From: Rozella allomycis CSF55
Lineage: Eukaryota > Rozellomycota
NCBI GenBank assembly: GCA_000442015.1
Contig: KE560971.1
Span: forward strand, 37,425-101,424
Direction: 5' to 3'
DNA: 64,000 bases
The notes under the pieces were generated by a model. That model saw only the letters and a program-made list of their open reading frames with translations. It was not told the DNA's origin and made no database searches. The translations under genes and the position numbers were made by a program. Shown here piece after piece: positions 35,842-47,243 of this stretch (its first letter is position 1; each line of letters opens with the position of its first letter).

Positions 35842-36762
35842 TCAAACTAGCCATTCTACAGATAAAGATTTCATAAAGTCTATTCTTTTCTTTCTCAGAC
35901 TAAAGTATGAATATGTCCACCACACACCATGTGCAATGTAAAACGCCACCAGAACATCCATCGAGTAGTGTGATCGATTCATTATTATTAATACCATACC
36001 ACTCGCAACAATCAACCAAACAACTATTGATACAAAGCCCTGGACAATATTTCTTTGCTTAAAATCACTTGACAAATACAAGGCGCAAAGGGTCATTACC
36101 ATTGTATGTCCGCTAAACATTGAGTCTATAACAAAAAATTTAAGTAATCTACCCCCACAGCGATGGACAGAAAGATACGTGTATATGTCATATTCGTTTA
36201 CTGCTGCACATGATTCTCGTGGGTCTGGAATGCCTGTTATAGCTATAGTCGTACTTTGTGACCTCAATGAAGTCATTACCTTCGCAAGATTAAGCCAATC
36301 ATTATACATTCTAGCAATTTGATACCATCTTCCAGTGGACGTTTTGTGCAAAGTCTATAAAGAATGAACAGAGTTGATATCACAATTAGTGTGAGCGGGG
36401 GTAAATCCGTTAAATATAGGCTGTCCAATTGACCGAAGATTTGAAATCCTATTACAAATTAACAATTATGTTACCTATGTCAGGTAAGCGCGGTATACTT
36501 CTCGTCGGGGAAAGGTAACTTGCCACGTTGCCCATAATCGTCTATCGCATAGTAAACTTATTAATACTGATATATACAAAACAGGAATCAAAAGAATCAC
36601 GTCTACTATTATCCTCTTAACGCTTTTGTTGACAATGCCAAATTTTTGACTTTGCCTTTTTCTAGTACGTGTTTCGAACTTATCTATTTGTTTTGGTTCG
36701 ATCTGGAAACGAGAATCATTTATTTTGAGCAAAGAACACGATTCTAATGTAATTGGCCACAT
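35842..36762 (-). CDS. Sphingomyelin-synthase-like phosphotransferase (PAP2_C family)
   Basis: A multi-span enzyme of the sphingomyelin/sphingolipid synthase type, which transfers a phospho-head-group to ceramide. Visible landmarks are LPDIGFQ after the first span, FSGHT (first catalytic His) and NRSHYSMDVLVAFY (second His and Asp), with the spacing of this family. Introns of 26 and 29 nt restore the frame. The one ending before SIPRLPDIG uses an unusual GTGGCA donor, and another lies at about 36356-36384. Most fungi make inositol phosphorylceramide with the unrelated-looking AUR1, so this animal/protist-type enzyme is notable. Head-group specificity cannot be read from sequence. Confidence 0.8.
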
Positions 36763-37090
36763 GTTTGTTTACAAAATATAGGTCCCGCCGAATTGTTCTA
36801 AAGCAAAATACAAAGGATAGGAAGTGTATGGGATTTCATTGCCTTAAATTTCAGTAATATGCTATATAACGGCAAAACATCAGTTCAAAAATGCTGCCTC
36901 AAATACAAGATTTCAAGGTTACCAAATTCGTGTTCGGGGCTCGAATTTTTTAATGGGTAGAACCGTAGAAACAAGCCATATAGTATTGAAACGACAAAGA
37001 AATACATTTGTAGTAAATACTGGCCAGGGTTGTACTGCGGCATTACCAGGGTAGATTATGCGCTCTGGACTAGTATAAAATGAGAATTTT
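36763..37090. promoter_or_regulatory. Shared promoter region of divergent genes
   Basis: This 328-bp spacer separates the starts of the sphingolipid-synthase-like gene (minus) and the chitinase gene (plus), so it must carry both promoters. It contains TATA-like stretches (for example ctatataac at 36861-36869 and agtataaaa at 37072-37080, the latter about 10 bp upstream of the chitinase ATG). I see no other element that I can name. Confidence 0.4.
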
Positions 37091-37744
37091 ATGAAATCAA
37101 CCCCTGTCATGATATTGCCGTTTATTTTACTCTGCATTTCTAGTCTTTACTGCTTTTCGGTATCCTATGGTGAGTTCTGTGATGCTATCACTCAAAATCA
37201 AGGGCCTCATCCTACAATGGAACAGTACAGCAGCTTTGTTCGATCCGCCGAAAAATTCGCCATATCTGACAAGAGGGAGCTTGCCATGGTACTTTCTCAA
37301 CTCCTTTGGGAATCGGACAGGTTAAGAACTAAAGAAGAATATGGGTGTGATAACAATAAATGCCTGAACACATACTTTGATGGAATTGGTGATCCTTCTA
37401 AAGCTTACCATGGGCGCGGGTATATCCAACTTACGTGGGGAAGTAATTATCTGAAAGCCTCAGAATCACTTTATGGAAACCGACGTCTACTTGAAAATCC
37501 TGATTTAGTTTGTAATGTCGACCAAATTGCTTGGGATGTCAGTTTCTGGTTCTGGAAAACAGTTGTCCAAGTCCAACCAGGAGTGACGGATGGATGTTTC
37601 GGTGCTAGCACCAAGGCTATCAATGGAAATTTAGAATGCAATGGTTACAATGAAAAGGCTGTAAAGAGATTTCTTATGTACAAAATCGTATTTGATACCT
37701 TTAACATAACTGGAAACCCAAACGAAAGTGGATGTTACAATTAA
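37091..37744 (+). CDS. Secreted GH19 chitinase
   Basis: A 217-residue intronless frame with a signal peptide (MILPFILLCISSLYCFSVSYG). The GH19 fold signatures are visible: KRELAMVLSQLLWESD with the candidate catalytic Glu74, a following acidic site at Glu82/Glu83, and YHGRGYIQLTWGSNYLKAS, the family's most conserved block. The paired cysteines fit GH19. The enzyme would cleave chitin with inversion. GH19 chitinases are uncommon in higher fungi but occur in some early-diverging lineages including Microsporidia. Possible roles are remodelling the organism's own chitin or breaching a chitinous host wall. It is compact, with no chitin-binding module. Confidence 0.88.
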   Translation: MKSTPVMILPFILLCISSLYCFSVSYGEFCDAITQNQGPHPTMEQYSSFVRSAEKFAISDKRELAMVLSQLLWESDRLRTKEEYGCDNNKCLNTYFDGIGDPSKAYHGRGYIQLTWGSNYLKASESLYGNRRLLENPDLVCNVDQIAWDVSFWFWKTVVQVQPGVTDGCFGASTKAINGNLECNGYNEKAVKRFLMYKIVFDTFNITGNPNESGCYN

Positions 37745-37822
37745 ACTTCATGTGTTACATATAGTCAATAAATATGCTTATATACATAGTTTAAGCATTT
37801 TCAGATTTATTCTCGCATGCTA

Positions 37823-38641
37823 TCAATTGACAGAGCTTCTTTGGTTCGTCGCTGTAATTTTGTTGTTTCCATTTGTATTATTAGACATCTTTGTTCGTTC
37901 TCTGTTCGCAAGTTCTTTTGTTATAAGATCACCGACATTTTCCAACAAGAGAATAGTACTTTGGCAAATAATTGTTATTGGGGTTAGATAGATTGTTCCT
38001 GAGAAGATGAAAATACTAATTCCGACAAAGAGCCACAAACCAATAACTAACATGTTTAAGATATTAACTGAAGTAAGGATGACGATGAACATTTTTCTGT
38101 TCTCAGCCATTCCGCGTATTTTTTTCCATAATTGAAAACAAAATAGAAATCCACCGACAAATAATGCAATAACGACATTGATAAATGATAAGGCACCATA
38201 CATAACGGAATATTTCACTGGGAGGGTAACACTTTTAATGATGTCGTTGAATCCGATGGCAATCATTGCAATAGCTGTGGTTACAAGCACTACAATTATG
38301 ACTCTTTGTGTCCTCAAACGATTGTTTACATTTAAGAGAACAGCTACATGTTTTAAAGACGATAAGGTAGTTAAGAAGCAGGTACCAATGCAAGCACACC
38401 CTACAAGAAGAAAAGGAATTACACGGTTTGACGTAGCTTCAGTTGGTTTTGTTGCGATTATAACAAATGATATACTATAAATCGTAAGGAATGTAGTGAC
38501 ACCCATAGCCAAACGCGAACGAAGCGGATTAATCTTTTGAATAGCGTCACTTCTCACCCTTAGAATAGTAATAACTATATTAACGATAAGAAACATCGAA
38601 ATAAACCCACCAAGATATGCTCTTGCTATATCTATGTCCAT
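37823..38641 (-). CDS. Seven-transmembrane protein, receptor-like
   Basis: The 272-residue frame has seven hydrophobic segments (starting near residues 9, 45, 75, 113, 147, 185 and 224), a short N-terminus and a polar Asn/Thr-rich C-terminal tail. This topology fits a G-protein-coupled receptor or related 7TM sensor. I do not see motifs (such as DRY, NPxxY) that would place it in a specific class. No intron is needed. It is convergent with the chitinase gene, only 78 bp between stops. Confidence 0.6.
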   Translation of the reverse strand: MDIDIARAYLGGFISMFLIVNIVITILRVRSDAIQKINPLRSRLAMGVTTFLTIYSISFVIIATKPTEATSNRVIPFLLVGCACIGTCFLTTLSSLKHVAVLLNVNNRLRTQRVIIVVLVTTAIAMIAIGFNDIIKSVTLPVKYSVMYGALSFINVVIALFVGGFLFCFQLWKKIRGMAENRKMFIVILTSVNILNMLVIGLWLFVGISIFIFSGTIYLTPITIICQSTILLLENVGDLITKELANRERTKMSNNTNGNNKITATNQRSSVN

Positions 38642-39518
38642 TAATGTATGTTGCTAGGGAAACATTGTCACGACAGTGGTTGTTCTCGTCTCTCTCGCAT
38701 TGCTTGAAACGCATTTCCTTTGTAGACAATCCACACAAAATGGCGAATAGAAACTAATTTTGTACATTTATGGCTTTTTATCCTCTCCTTCTCAATCCAA
38801 TAGATTATTGAATAGCTATTTCGTATATACCTAAGTCTATATGTTATATATTGCAAGCAAGCAATGTCATTCAAGACGGCCAGACCTACAAATTACAAGA
38901 CTCGATTGTATATTTCATTATTTCTAAACTGCTGAGACTAGATGTTTTGGATCTCTAGTACTATTAATTGAACAAACAGTGTTAAAAGCCTCTGAGATAT
39001 TAAATAAGTAATTCGTTCTTATACGTTTCATGTTTAACTTTAAACCTATTTCTTTCTATTTCACTCATTTGGTATGAAGTCTCATCATTCGACAAGCGAT
39101 ACAATTCATTGCCGTATTAGCAACACTTTCTTCATGAACTATGATCTCTTCTTTCTTGTGTTGATTTCATTCTCCTCTTATTCTTTTTTTAGCTTTGGGC
39201 TTCGCATTTTGAATGTGACATTGTCTCACCAATTTTCTATTGTAGACATCAGCTCTATTGGTAGGCACAACCTACGATATCTTTGAATCCCAAGATTTTG
39301 GCAAAAGATTTTAGTTGTTAGTCTTTGTTTCATTTTATTTTCTAAAGAATTCTCTAGCTGTAGGTGAATGAGTTTAGCCGAATCTGATTTACCTCATACT
39401 ATTAAACTATTGTATTTGAAAAAGAAAAACTTTCGATGCTCCAATAGCATCGTTGATCGTATACTATTTTTAGATACTATTTCTATTTTCCTGCGACATT
39501 ACCCCTTAGCCCTGAAAC
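38642..39518. other. Intergenic, no convincing gene
   Basis: This is the longest spacer in the window (877 bp), between the divergent starts of the 7TM gene and the secreted CxDxR-protein gene. Short frames on both strands (60-72 codons) have composition typical of chance AT-rich frames and no domain or signal I can defend. There is no tRNA. It should contain two promoters. Confidence 0.5.
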
Positions 39519-40556
39519 ATGTTACTTCAGTGTCTCACTGTGACTCTAATTGGCAGTTTGTTAAGCGCAAGCAATGTAGGAAGTAAGCAAGCTGGCGACA
39601 AATTAACGCCTTTTTCGAAATTCGTGTCGGCGGTATGTAAGCCAGGGTTTGTAGTTGAGCTATTAGAGGAAGGAACCAAGAAGGATTGTTTTGACGTTTC
39701 TCAAACGAAACAACATTTGTCGCTGAGTGGAAGTTCCACGATAATGACTCCATACAAACAGTCCGTTGGATGTGTAGATGCTAGGAACCCACATCATGTT
39801 ATAGGATCTCCGGGAGGCGATTTCGCAGAGTTTGTCTCGTCTTTTACCACAATATATCGCTTTAATAAGAATCAGAAGTATTTTAAAAACATGAGCAAAA
39901 ACAAGGACTACTTCTTCAATTTGCTTTCTGAATTTGTCAAAAATATGCCTCCAGGTAGAAAGTTCTATCTCCATACGACCAAAGAAGCAATATCTTCGGT
40001 TTTTCAAAAGTCTATTATTCCAGTGGAGCTCAAGGGAGAAAAACTTACAAGAGCATTGGATAGTCTGAGCAAAAGCAAAAACAATGGATGTGGCCATATA
40101 AAATATATGTTGGAAAATCCAGATAAATATTTTACACCTAAAGAACTCGTCAAAGGATTTTTGCAAGCATTTTGGAGAATTTACCTGACTAGCGATTTGA
40201 GGTCCAAGTTGCAGGTTGATTTATACGAAGGCAAACTTGATGCCAAAGCAGTGGTGATCGTTAAGCATTCAGCTTCAAAAGATGAACCTAAAGAATGTAT
40301 GGACGCCTTTCCAGCATTTGTTCCACATCCGAATAAGAATAGTACCTTTGTATATCATCCGCAGGCTGCCAAAGTTTTTCGCAATCAAATCGTAATTAAA
40401 TCGTTATTGAAGTTGCTGGGCATTAAAGAAAATGTCTATGATCGCATTGTCGAATACAACGATGCTCTGCACGACGTCCAAATGGAGAACACAGTGGCGA
40501 AGGTAGCAGAAGGTTTGCCAAAAATTGCTGCTCTTTTTCGGTATAAGGTTATATAA
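39519..40556 (+). CDS. Secreted protein with carbonic-anhydrase-like CxDxR motif
   Basis: A 345-residue intronless protein with an N-terminal signal (MLLQCLTVTLIGSLLSASNV). The core has GCVDARNPHHVIGSPGGDFAEFV (Cys85-x-Asp87-x-Arg89), a histidine in FYLHTTKEA (His152) and NNGCGHIKYML (Cys191, His193). CxDxR plus His and Cys are the zinc ligands and dyad of beta-type and LCIB-type carbonic anhydrases, but the spacing here differs from either. I recall uncharacterised eukaryotic proteins with a similar GCVD-R...G-PGGD...GCGH pattern, without a proven function. It could be a divergent zinc enzyme; unproven. Confidence 0.6.
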   Translation: MLLQCLTVTLIGSLLSASNVGSKQAGDKLTPFSKFVSAVCKPGFVVELLEEGTKKDCFDVSQTKQHLSLSGSSTIMTPYKQSVGCVDARNPHHVIGSPGGDFAEFVSSFTTIYRFNKNQKYFKNMSKNKDYFFNLLSEFVKNMPPGRKFYLHTTKEAISSVFQKSIIPVELKGEKLTRALDSLSKSKNNGCGHIKYMLENPDKYFTPKELVKGFLQAFWRIYLTSDLRSKLQVDLYEGKLDAKAVVIVKHSASKDEPKECMDAFPAFVPHPNKNSTFVYHPQAAKVFRNQIVIKSLLKLLGIKENVYDRIVEYNDALHDVQMENTVAKVAEGLPKIAALFRYKVI

Positions 40557-40586
40557 AAATAAAAATTTAGGCTAGTAGCTACAAAT

Positions 40587-41230
40587 TTACTTTTTCGTGA
40601 ATTTAACAAATTTCTCATAAAATTCCAATATTCTCTGAGGGCATTTCTCCCGACAAATTGACATAGGAAAACGACAGCGCTTCCCATCGTTCCTTATTTA
40701 TATAAAGTTATAATTCTTACCAATCAAGAATGACATATAAATTCTTTCTGTCTATCTTGTTCTAAAGTAACAACTTTTGAAACATTTTCTTCCCAATTTA
40801 TATCATTAAACTCATCAGGATCATCACATCTCCCTGCAACAAAGTAGAAATATTTATGTACGAAGTATATCTTCCTCTAATAGTAAGGACTTATTCGTTG
40901 TTTCGGCTTGATCGCTTGTAACACCCTGACCCGAGTCAACTGGATTGTCAGGAGAGGATTCAAAAGCGGTACTAGAAGAACTAGCCAATCTGGAAGTTCC
41001 CTCAGCTCTGTAGCGCCTTGGTTTCCTTGCATAATGACTTTCATATTCTCTAATAAGGTCATCCGCATAAATATTGTCCTCATCCTCCCAGGTAGATTCC
41101 TCTAGGCTGTAGCCATCCCATTTAACTAAGTATTGGACTTTTCCCTGTCCATAATGAAAAAGTACATTACATTTCTAACTCGCCGATCAAGTATCTTTTC
41201 CACAGTATATATTTCCGTGTCAACGTCCAT
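40587..41230 (-). CDS. HP1-like heterochromatin protein (chromodomain + chromoshadow)
   Basis: Exon 1 (from ATG 41230) reads YTVEKILDRRVRN and, after a 26-nt intron, GKVQYLVKWDGYSLEESTWE...LIREYESHYARKP: a complete chromodomain with cage residues Tyr, Trp and Tyr. A Ser-rich hinge follows. The chromoshadow domain comes after (NWEENVSKVVTLEQD ... YVILDW, 28-nt intron, NDGKRCRFPMSICREKC, PQRILEFYEKFV) and the stop is at 40587. Between KVVTLEQDRQK and YVILDW the frame is off by one base; one A fewer in an AAA run near 40750 restores it, so an indel error is likely. HP1 binds methylated histone H3 Lys9 and dimerises through the shadow domain to form heterochromatin. Confidence 0.88.
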
Positions 41231-41331
41231 TTAAAAGAAATTCAAAAATATCGAAAGTTTATTTTAACTCTAATTGTTCGAATTCTAACTTTGCCTGATC
41301 AATGTTAAAATTGATCAATGAATTTGCTAGT

Positions 41332-42296
<965 letters not shown>

Positions 42297-42507
42297 TCGT
42301 ACCCTGGTTGAAAACGCCAAAAGAGTAGCTAAGAAATTCAGTGATGATCTCTTTAGTAAGACGACTGTATTCTGTTGCAGACTGATTGTTAAAAGGCGAA
42401 TCTGAGAATTTACTTTATTTTCAGCATAAAATAAACTCTATTAAAGGATAATATAGCTTTGCAACAAAATTTATTTAGCTTGGAGACGCTCCACGGAAAA
42501 TTCAAGA

Positions 42508-44137
42508 ATGTTGTCGCGTCGTTGGTTCAGCACTTCGTCAAAATTGATTAATTTAGAGAAGGTGTTTAGTGCCAAAAAGTATGAGCATTTTCTTAAGTAG
42601 AGAAAGTTACCATCCCCTTCCTATTGTGTTTTCCAAAGCAAAGGGTATTTACGTTTGGGATCCAGAAGGGAGAAAATATATGGACTTTTTATCTGCTTAT
42701 TCAGCAGTCAATCAAGGTTGAACTTCTATTCACCTTCGAATTTAGGTCATTGTCATGACAAAATTGTTAAATCTCTAATTGATCAAGCGACGAAACTTTC
42801 GTTAAGTTCAAGAGCCTTTTACAACGATGTTTTCGGAGTATACGCTAAAGAAATAACTAAAGTAAGATGAATTAATAACATCAAATTACAGTATTTTGAG
42901 TATGATAGAGTATTACCAATGAATACCGGAGCTGAGGCTGTTGAAACAGCAATAAAACTCGCTCGGAAATGGGCATATACAGTGAAGGGTGTGCCTGAAA
43001 ACGAGGCCATGGTTTTAAGTGTGAAAAACAACTTCCATGGAAGGACCATTGGTGTTATTTCAATGTCTACTGACCCACATTCAAGAAATGGTTTCGGCCC
43101 GTAATTCCTTTTAAAATAGCATAAGGTTAGTTTTCTTCCGTCTGTCGGACCAATATGTCCTGCCACAGGCCATGATATTCAATTTGGGATTGCAGAAGAT
43201 TTGAGAAAAGCGATTGAAATTCACGGAAAAAGAGTGGCAGCGTTCTTGGTAGAACCAATTCAAGGAGAAGCAGGGTAATCTACAAATTTGTTAATAATGG
43301 AAGAGTAGTGGTTCCCCCTGATGGTTATTTGCAAGAATGTTATAACCTCTGTAAAAAGAACAACATCTTATTCATCGCTGACGAAATTCAAACTGGGTTA
43401 GGAAGAACTGGTATTTTACGATTTAAATTTTGAAAGGCAAACTGCTAGCAGTGGATTACGATAATGTCAAACCGGATATTTTAGTTTTGGGAAAAGCCTT
43501 ATCTGGAGGTAGCTGTTAATATTTCGAGTGCATTAGGGGTTTATCCTGTAAGTGCTGTTCTAGCAAACGATGGAATTATGCTTTGTATTAAAGAAGGTTG
43601 TCATTATTTTGGGTTCTTATCAAAGGCGAACATGGATCAACGTATGGGGGAAATCCATTAGGTTCAGCAGTCGCCATAACCGCATTACAGGTTCTCAAGG
43701 ATGAAAATCTAACCCAAAATGTATAGCATAATCACATTTTCGTTTAGGCATTCAAAATGGGAGAAATTTTTCGCACAAAACTCCATGAACTGAAGTCGCC
43801 AATCATTTCAAAAAGTATGAAGAACGATCAATGTATTTAAGTAAGGGGAAAAGGATTATTGAATGCAATTGTTATTGATTCTACCAAACTTAACCAAGGA
43901 AAAACTGCTTGGCAAGTTTGCCTATTAATGAAAAAGTATGGCTTACTTGCAAAGCCTACTCATGGAGATATTATAAGATTAGTAATATGAATATCTATTT
44001 CATTTATATTTTAGGCACCTCCGTTGTGCATCAATGAACACGAAATAAAATCAGGTGTGTCCATTATTGAACAATCCATTAATGAAGCGATTAGAATGAA
44101 TATCGAAGAAATTAATCAATTAGAAAAGCAAAATTAA
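42508..44137 (+). CDS. OAT: Ornithine aminotransferase
   Basis: This PLP enzyme converts ornithine and 2-oxoglutarate to glutamate semialdehyde and glutamate. The N-terminus [18 protein letters not shown] looks like a mitochondrial presequence, so a matrix location is possible; yeast OAT is cytosolic. Conserved blocks are [95 protein letters not shown] (PLP lysine), [13 protein letters not shown] and [15 protein letters not shown]. At least ten introns of 26-32 nt break the gene, which explains the many stops in the raw sequence. Confidence 0.95.
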
Positions 44138-44202
44138 ATATGGTTTTTAGCATTTTTCAAATTTCTTTTAAATTTTGCAATTGAAATTTTCTAATTATCA
44201 AA

Positions 44203-44852
44203 TGATTCGAAATAACTTCATTTTGTCCAGACGACTTATCAGCAGTCCGTTGTCCATGAACTTAAGATTTATTGGTAGCAGGCATTTTAGTGAAGATAAG
44301 AACTCTAAGGACAATATTGCTGAAGAAATAAACCCTGACATTAAAAATTCTGCCCAGAAAGACAACACTAATTCATCAAAAGAAGCATCCAATAATGGAG
44401 ATTTAAACCAAACTGCCGAAAAGTTTGATGAGTTGTTCCATAAATACCGGGAAACTAACGAAGATTTTAAGGCTATATTGGTTTACATGAAAAGGCTATT
44501 TCCTCCAGAAGCCGAGCATATTTCCCAAGGTAATTTACAAAAGAGCTCATAATAGTTTTCGATAAGTCAGCGAACAAAAACACTAGAAACGTTGCCTCTA
44601 AAGTTTTGAGATCGTATTTGATTTTTCTCGCTTTTGCCTTTCCCCTTGGATTAAGTACAAAACCTTAGAGCCTTTAAATTAGTGATATTTCCGCGCATAT
44701 TTGGGGGAGATCTTAAGAATGATGAATCACGATTGAAGCGTCTTATGGCGCGTATGGGAATAATTGAAGCAAAGATGTTCGATGGAAGAGTTATAAAAGT
44801 CGGTGAATCTAAAATCGATTCAATTAACTCTAATGATATCTATGATCAATAA
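44203..44852 (+). CDS. Probable mitochondrial inner-membrane protein, unknown
   Basis: Three exons are joined by introns of 26 and 28 nt (44531-44556 and about 44661-44688). The start chosen at 44203 gives an Arg/Ser-rich presequence (MIRNNFILSRRLISSPLSMN). A polar, acidic linker is followed by a helical segment (FDELFHKYRETNEDFKAILVYMKR) and one hydrophobic span (SYLIFLAFAFPLGL), then a basic C-terminal part (RLKRLMARMGIIEAKMFDG). I do not recognise the family. An alternative start lies at 44175. Confidence 0.6.
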
Positions 44853-44950
44853 ATTTGACATGAAGTTTTAATTTATGAAATTTAACATATTGCTAAGAAT
44901 ATATATCACCACATATACTCCGAAAAGTAACGGAGAATTTGTATAACATA

Positions 44951-47200
44951 ATGTCTCACAAGCAAAATCCTACAGAGAATCAGGAGGAAGACAGTTGGGA
45001 TCATTATCAACGAGTAATAAGAAATTTGGTGCCTTATAGATGGCAGAAGCTTGGTCTGTTAAATGAAATTGATGATGAAAAGACCAAAAAAGTCCCTTCA
45101 GATGCAAAGTCATTAACCGATAGATTGAGTCGAGTTTTGAGAATTAGAAAGAAGAAATATTCTACTTCCGAAAGTAGTATACCTGTATCCACTAATTCAA
45201 GTGTTGACAATCCAACATTATCAGTAAACTATTGTTAATGATTTAGTAAGGATTCAACCATCAGTAATAGCTCCGAAAAGAAATTGTCATCTGCCACTAA
45301 ACCCCATAAGGGATCTGCACTTTGCTCTCCTTTGGTATGAAAATGACTACTTTATAAAGCCAGAAAGAGGAATCCACCATTGATGCTTTCGAATACCTTG
45401 TGAATATTCAAGAAGCTCGGCCCCGTCCAAGAACTGCGTCAGTTGGGTCTCAACTAGCAAAGCATAGTTCCCGCCGAAGTTTAGCACAGTCATCTCATTA
45501 TGGATCTAGGAGAAGTATAATAGAAACTTCATCAATACAAACAATATCTGATTGGAATGGAATAGAACAAGTCAATCAATACGCGGTTGTTAAAGATATT
45601 GGACAAGGAACGTTCGGTCAAGTAAAAATGGGAAAAGATAATGAAACTGGTGAAATTATTGCCATGAAACAAATTTCAAAGAAAAGATTGAAAAAGAAAT
45701 GGTTGCTATCAAATGCAAGTCCCATAAAGTCCAACTTTGGCAAGGAAAACCCCATATTCTCAGTACCCGACGGGGAAACAAAAAATGAAGACGCATACAT
45801 TGATATCGTGAAGAGAGAAATAGCCGTTTTGAAAAAAGTTTCAAATCATCCTAACATTTTGTCACTATATGAAGTTCTCGATGATGAGGAACAAGACACA
45901 ATTTTCATGAGTAGCAATTATGTGTAGACAAAATAGTATTTGAGTTGTGTCCAGGAGGTCCAATATATAACGTGCAGACTGGACATAAGTGCCAGCCGTT
46001 AGACCTCGAGCGGGCAAGGCAATACTTTAGAGATGTGGTTCTTGGAATAGAATATAGTAACGTAGACTTATTTAGGTGATTAGTGCATCACAAGAAAATT
46101 GTTCACCGAGACATAAAACCAGAAAACCTGTTACTGGATGTAGACGGAAATGTTAAAATTGCAGACTTTGGTATCAGCGAGCTCTTCAATGAACAATACG
46201 AAAGTCCCATGAGCAGTATTTCTTCTGGCTCACCCGCATTTAATCCTCCCGAAGTGTGCATGTCATATCAAGGTAATATCTTATCATTGGTGTCATCTGC
46301 TACAATTGACTTAAAAGGGTTTAAAAACTTATGTGCCGCGGATGTATGGTCCCTTGGTGTTACTTTGTATAGCATGGTTCATGGTCACCTGCCTTTTGAC
46401 TCGGAAAACATATTGGAACTTTATGAGAAGATTTCAAATGAGCCGTAATATTTTCACTGTTCTATCTTAAGAATTAAATTGAGGCCAGATTTAAATGAAT
46501 CGTTAAAAGAACTATTACAAGGAATGCTAGAGAAAGATATTAACAGACGTTTGACTATTCCTGAAATAAAACAGAATAATTGGATTACGCATTATGGAAG
46601 TGACCCCATGCTGTCCACTGAATTAAATTGTAACCGGGATGACGAAATTACAGAAGAGGAACTCTCAAAAGCTCTTAAACCCGCAGTCTCAATGTTTAGT
46701 AAAGTATGAATTGAAAACCTTCTACATAGATAATGCAGAGAGTTGAAAGATCGTTTAGTCAAATTAAACTGAGAGGTTCAACTCTTTCTCTTGAGAAAAA
46801 GGGAATTAACAATCTTGAAACATCGAAAAGAAATAGCAGACTATCTCTTTTCAGTATAAACAGTCCAACGAAACAAGAAAACGGAAGCTCCGTGGTATTT
46901 GAATTCGGTTCCAACCCCAGTTCCAGTGAACAAAACAATCTAGGCACACCTGGAACAAAATTGAATTCGGATGACTTGCCTGACAAGAACTATATGACGC
47001 GAAGTAATTCCTTCAAGACAGGTATGAGACCGAGAAGCCCTTCGCCTATTGCATTAAAACTGGATGATGGAAATGTCATTCCTAAAGCTTATTCTAATGA
47101 AAATGAGTCGGGCCTATTGAAAGCGGTAACTCGCGAAAGATCAAAGAACGATTTGATTAGAAGTTCGACTTTAGGTCTCATCCTAGAAGAAACTAAATAA
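44951..47200 (+). CDS. CaMKK/SAK1-type Ser/Thr kinase (Snf1/AMPK-activating family)
   Basis: The kinase domain lies in the middle: IGQGTFGQVKMG (P-loop), AMKQISKKRLKKKWL (Lys) with an insert rich in Ser/Pro, IVKREIAVLKKVSNHPNIL, FELCPGG, HRDIKPENLLL, ADFGIS, GSPAFNPPEV and DVWSLGVTLYSMVHG. After the domain come WITHYGSDPML and EEELSKAL, a pattern shared with CaMKK. Homologues (CaMKK2, yeast Sak1, fission yeast Ssp1) phosphorylate the activation loop of AMPK/Snf1. The N- and C-termini are long, basic and Ser-rich. Introns of 26-29 nt join the seven or so exons. A calmodulin-binding segment is not obvious, so Ca2+ control is uncertain. Confidence 0.88.
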
Positions 47201-47243
47201 AGTGTGCATTAATCATTTAGATAAATTAAGCGGCATTTATTTA

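Noticed and set aside
38642..39518. Small genes in the longest spacer (frames of 60-72 codons on both strands)
   Set aside because: No signal peptide, domain, or splice-supported extension; composition is that of random AT-rich frames.
42508..44137. Ornithine aminotransferase as a decayed gene
   Set aside because: All breaks are explained by introns of 26-32 nt and every conserved block, including the PLP lysine, is present.
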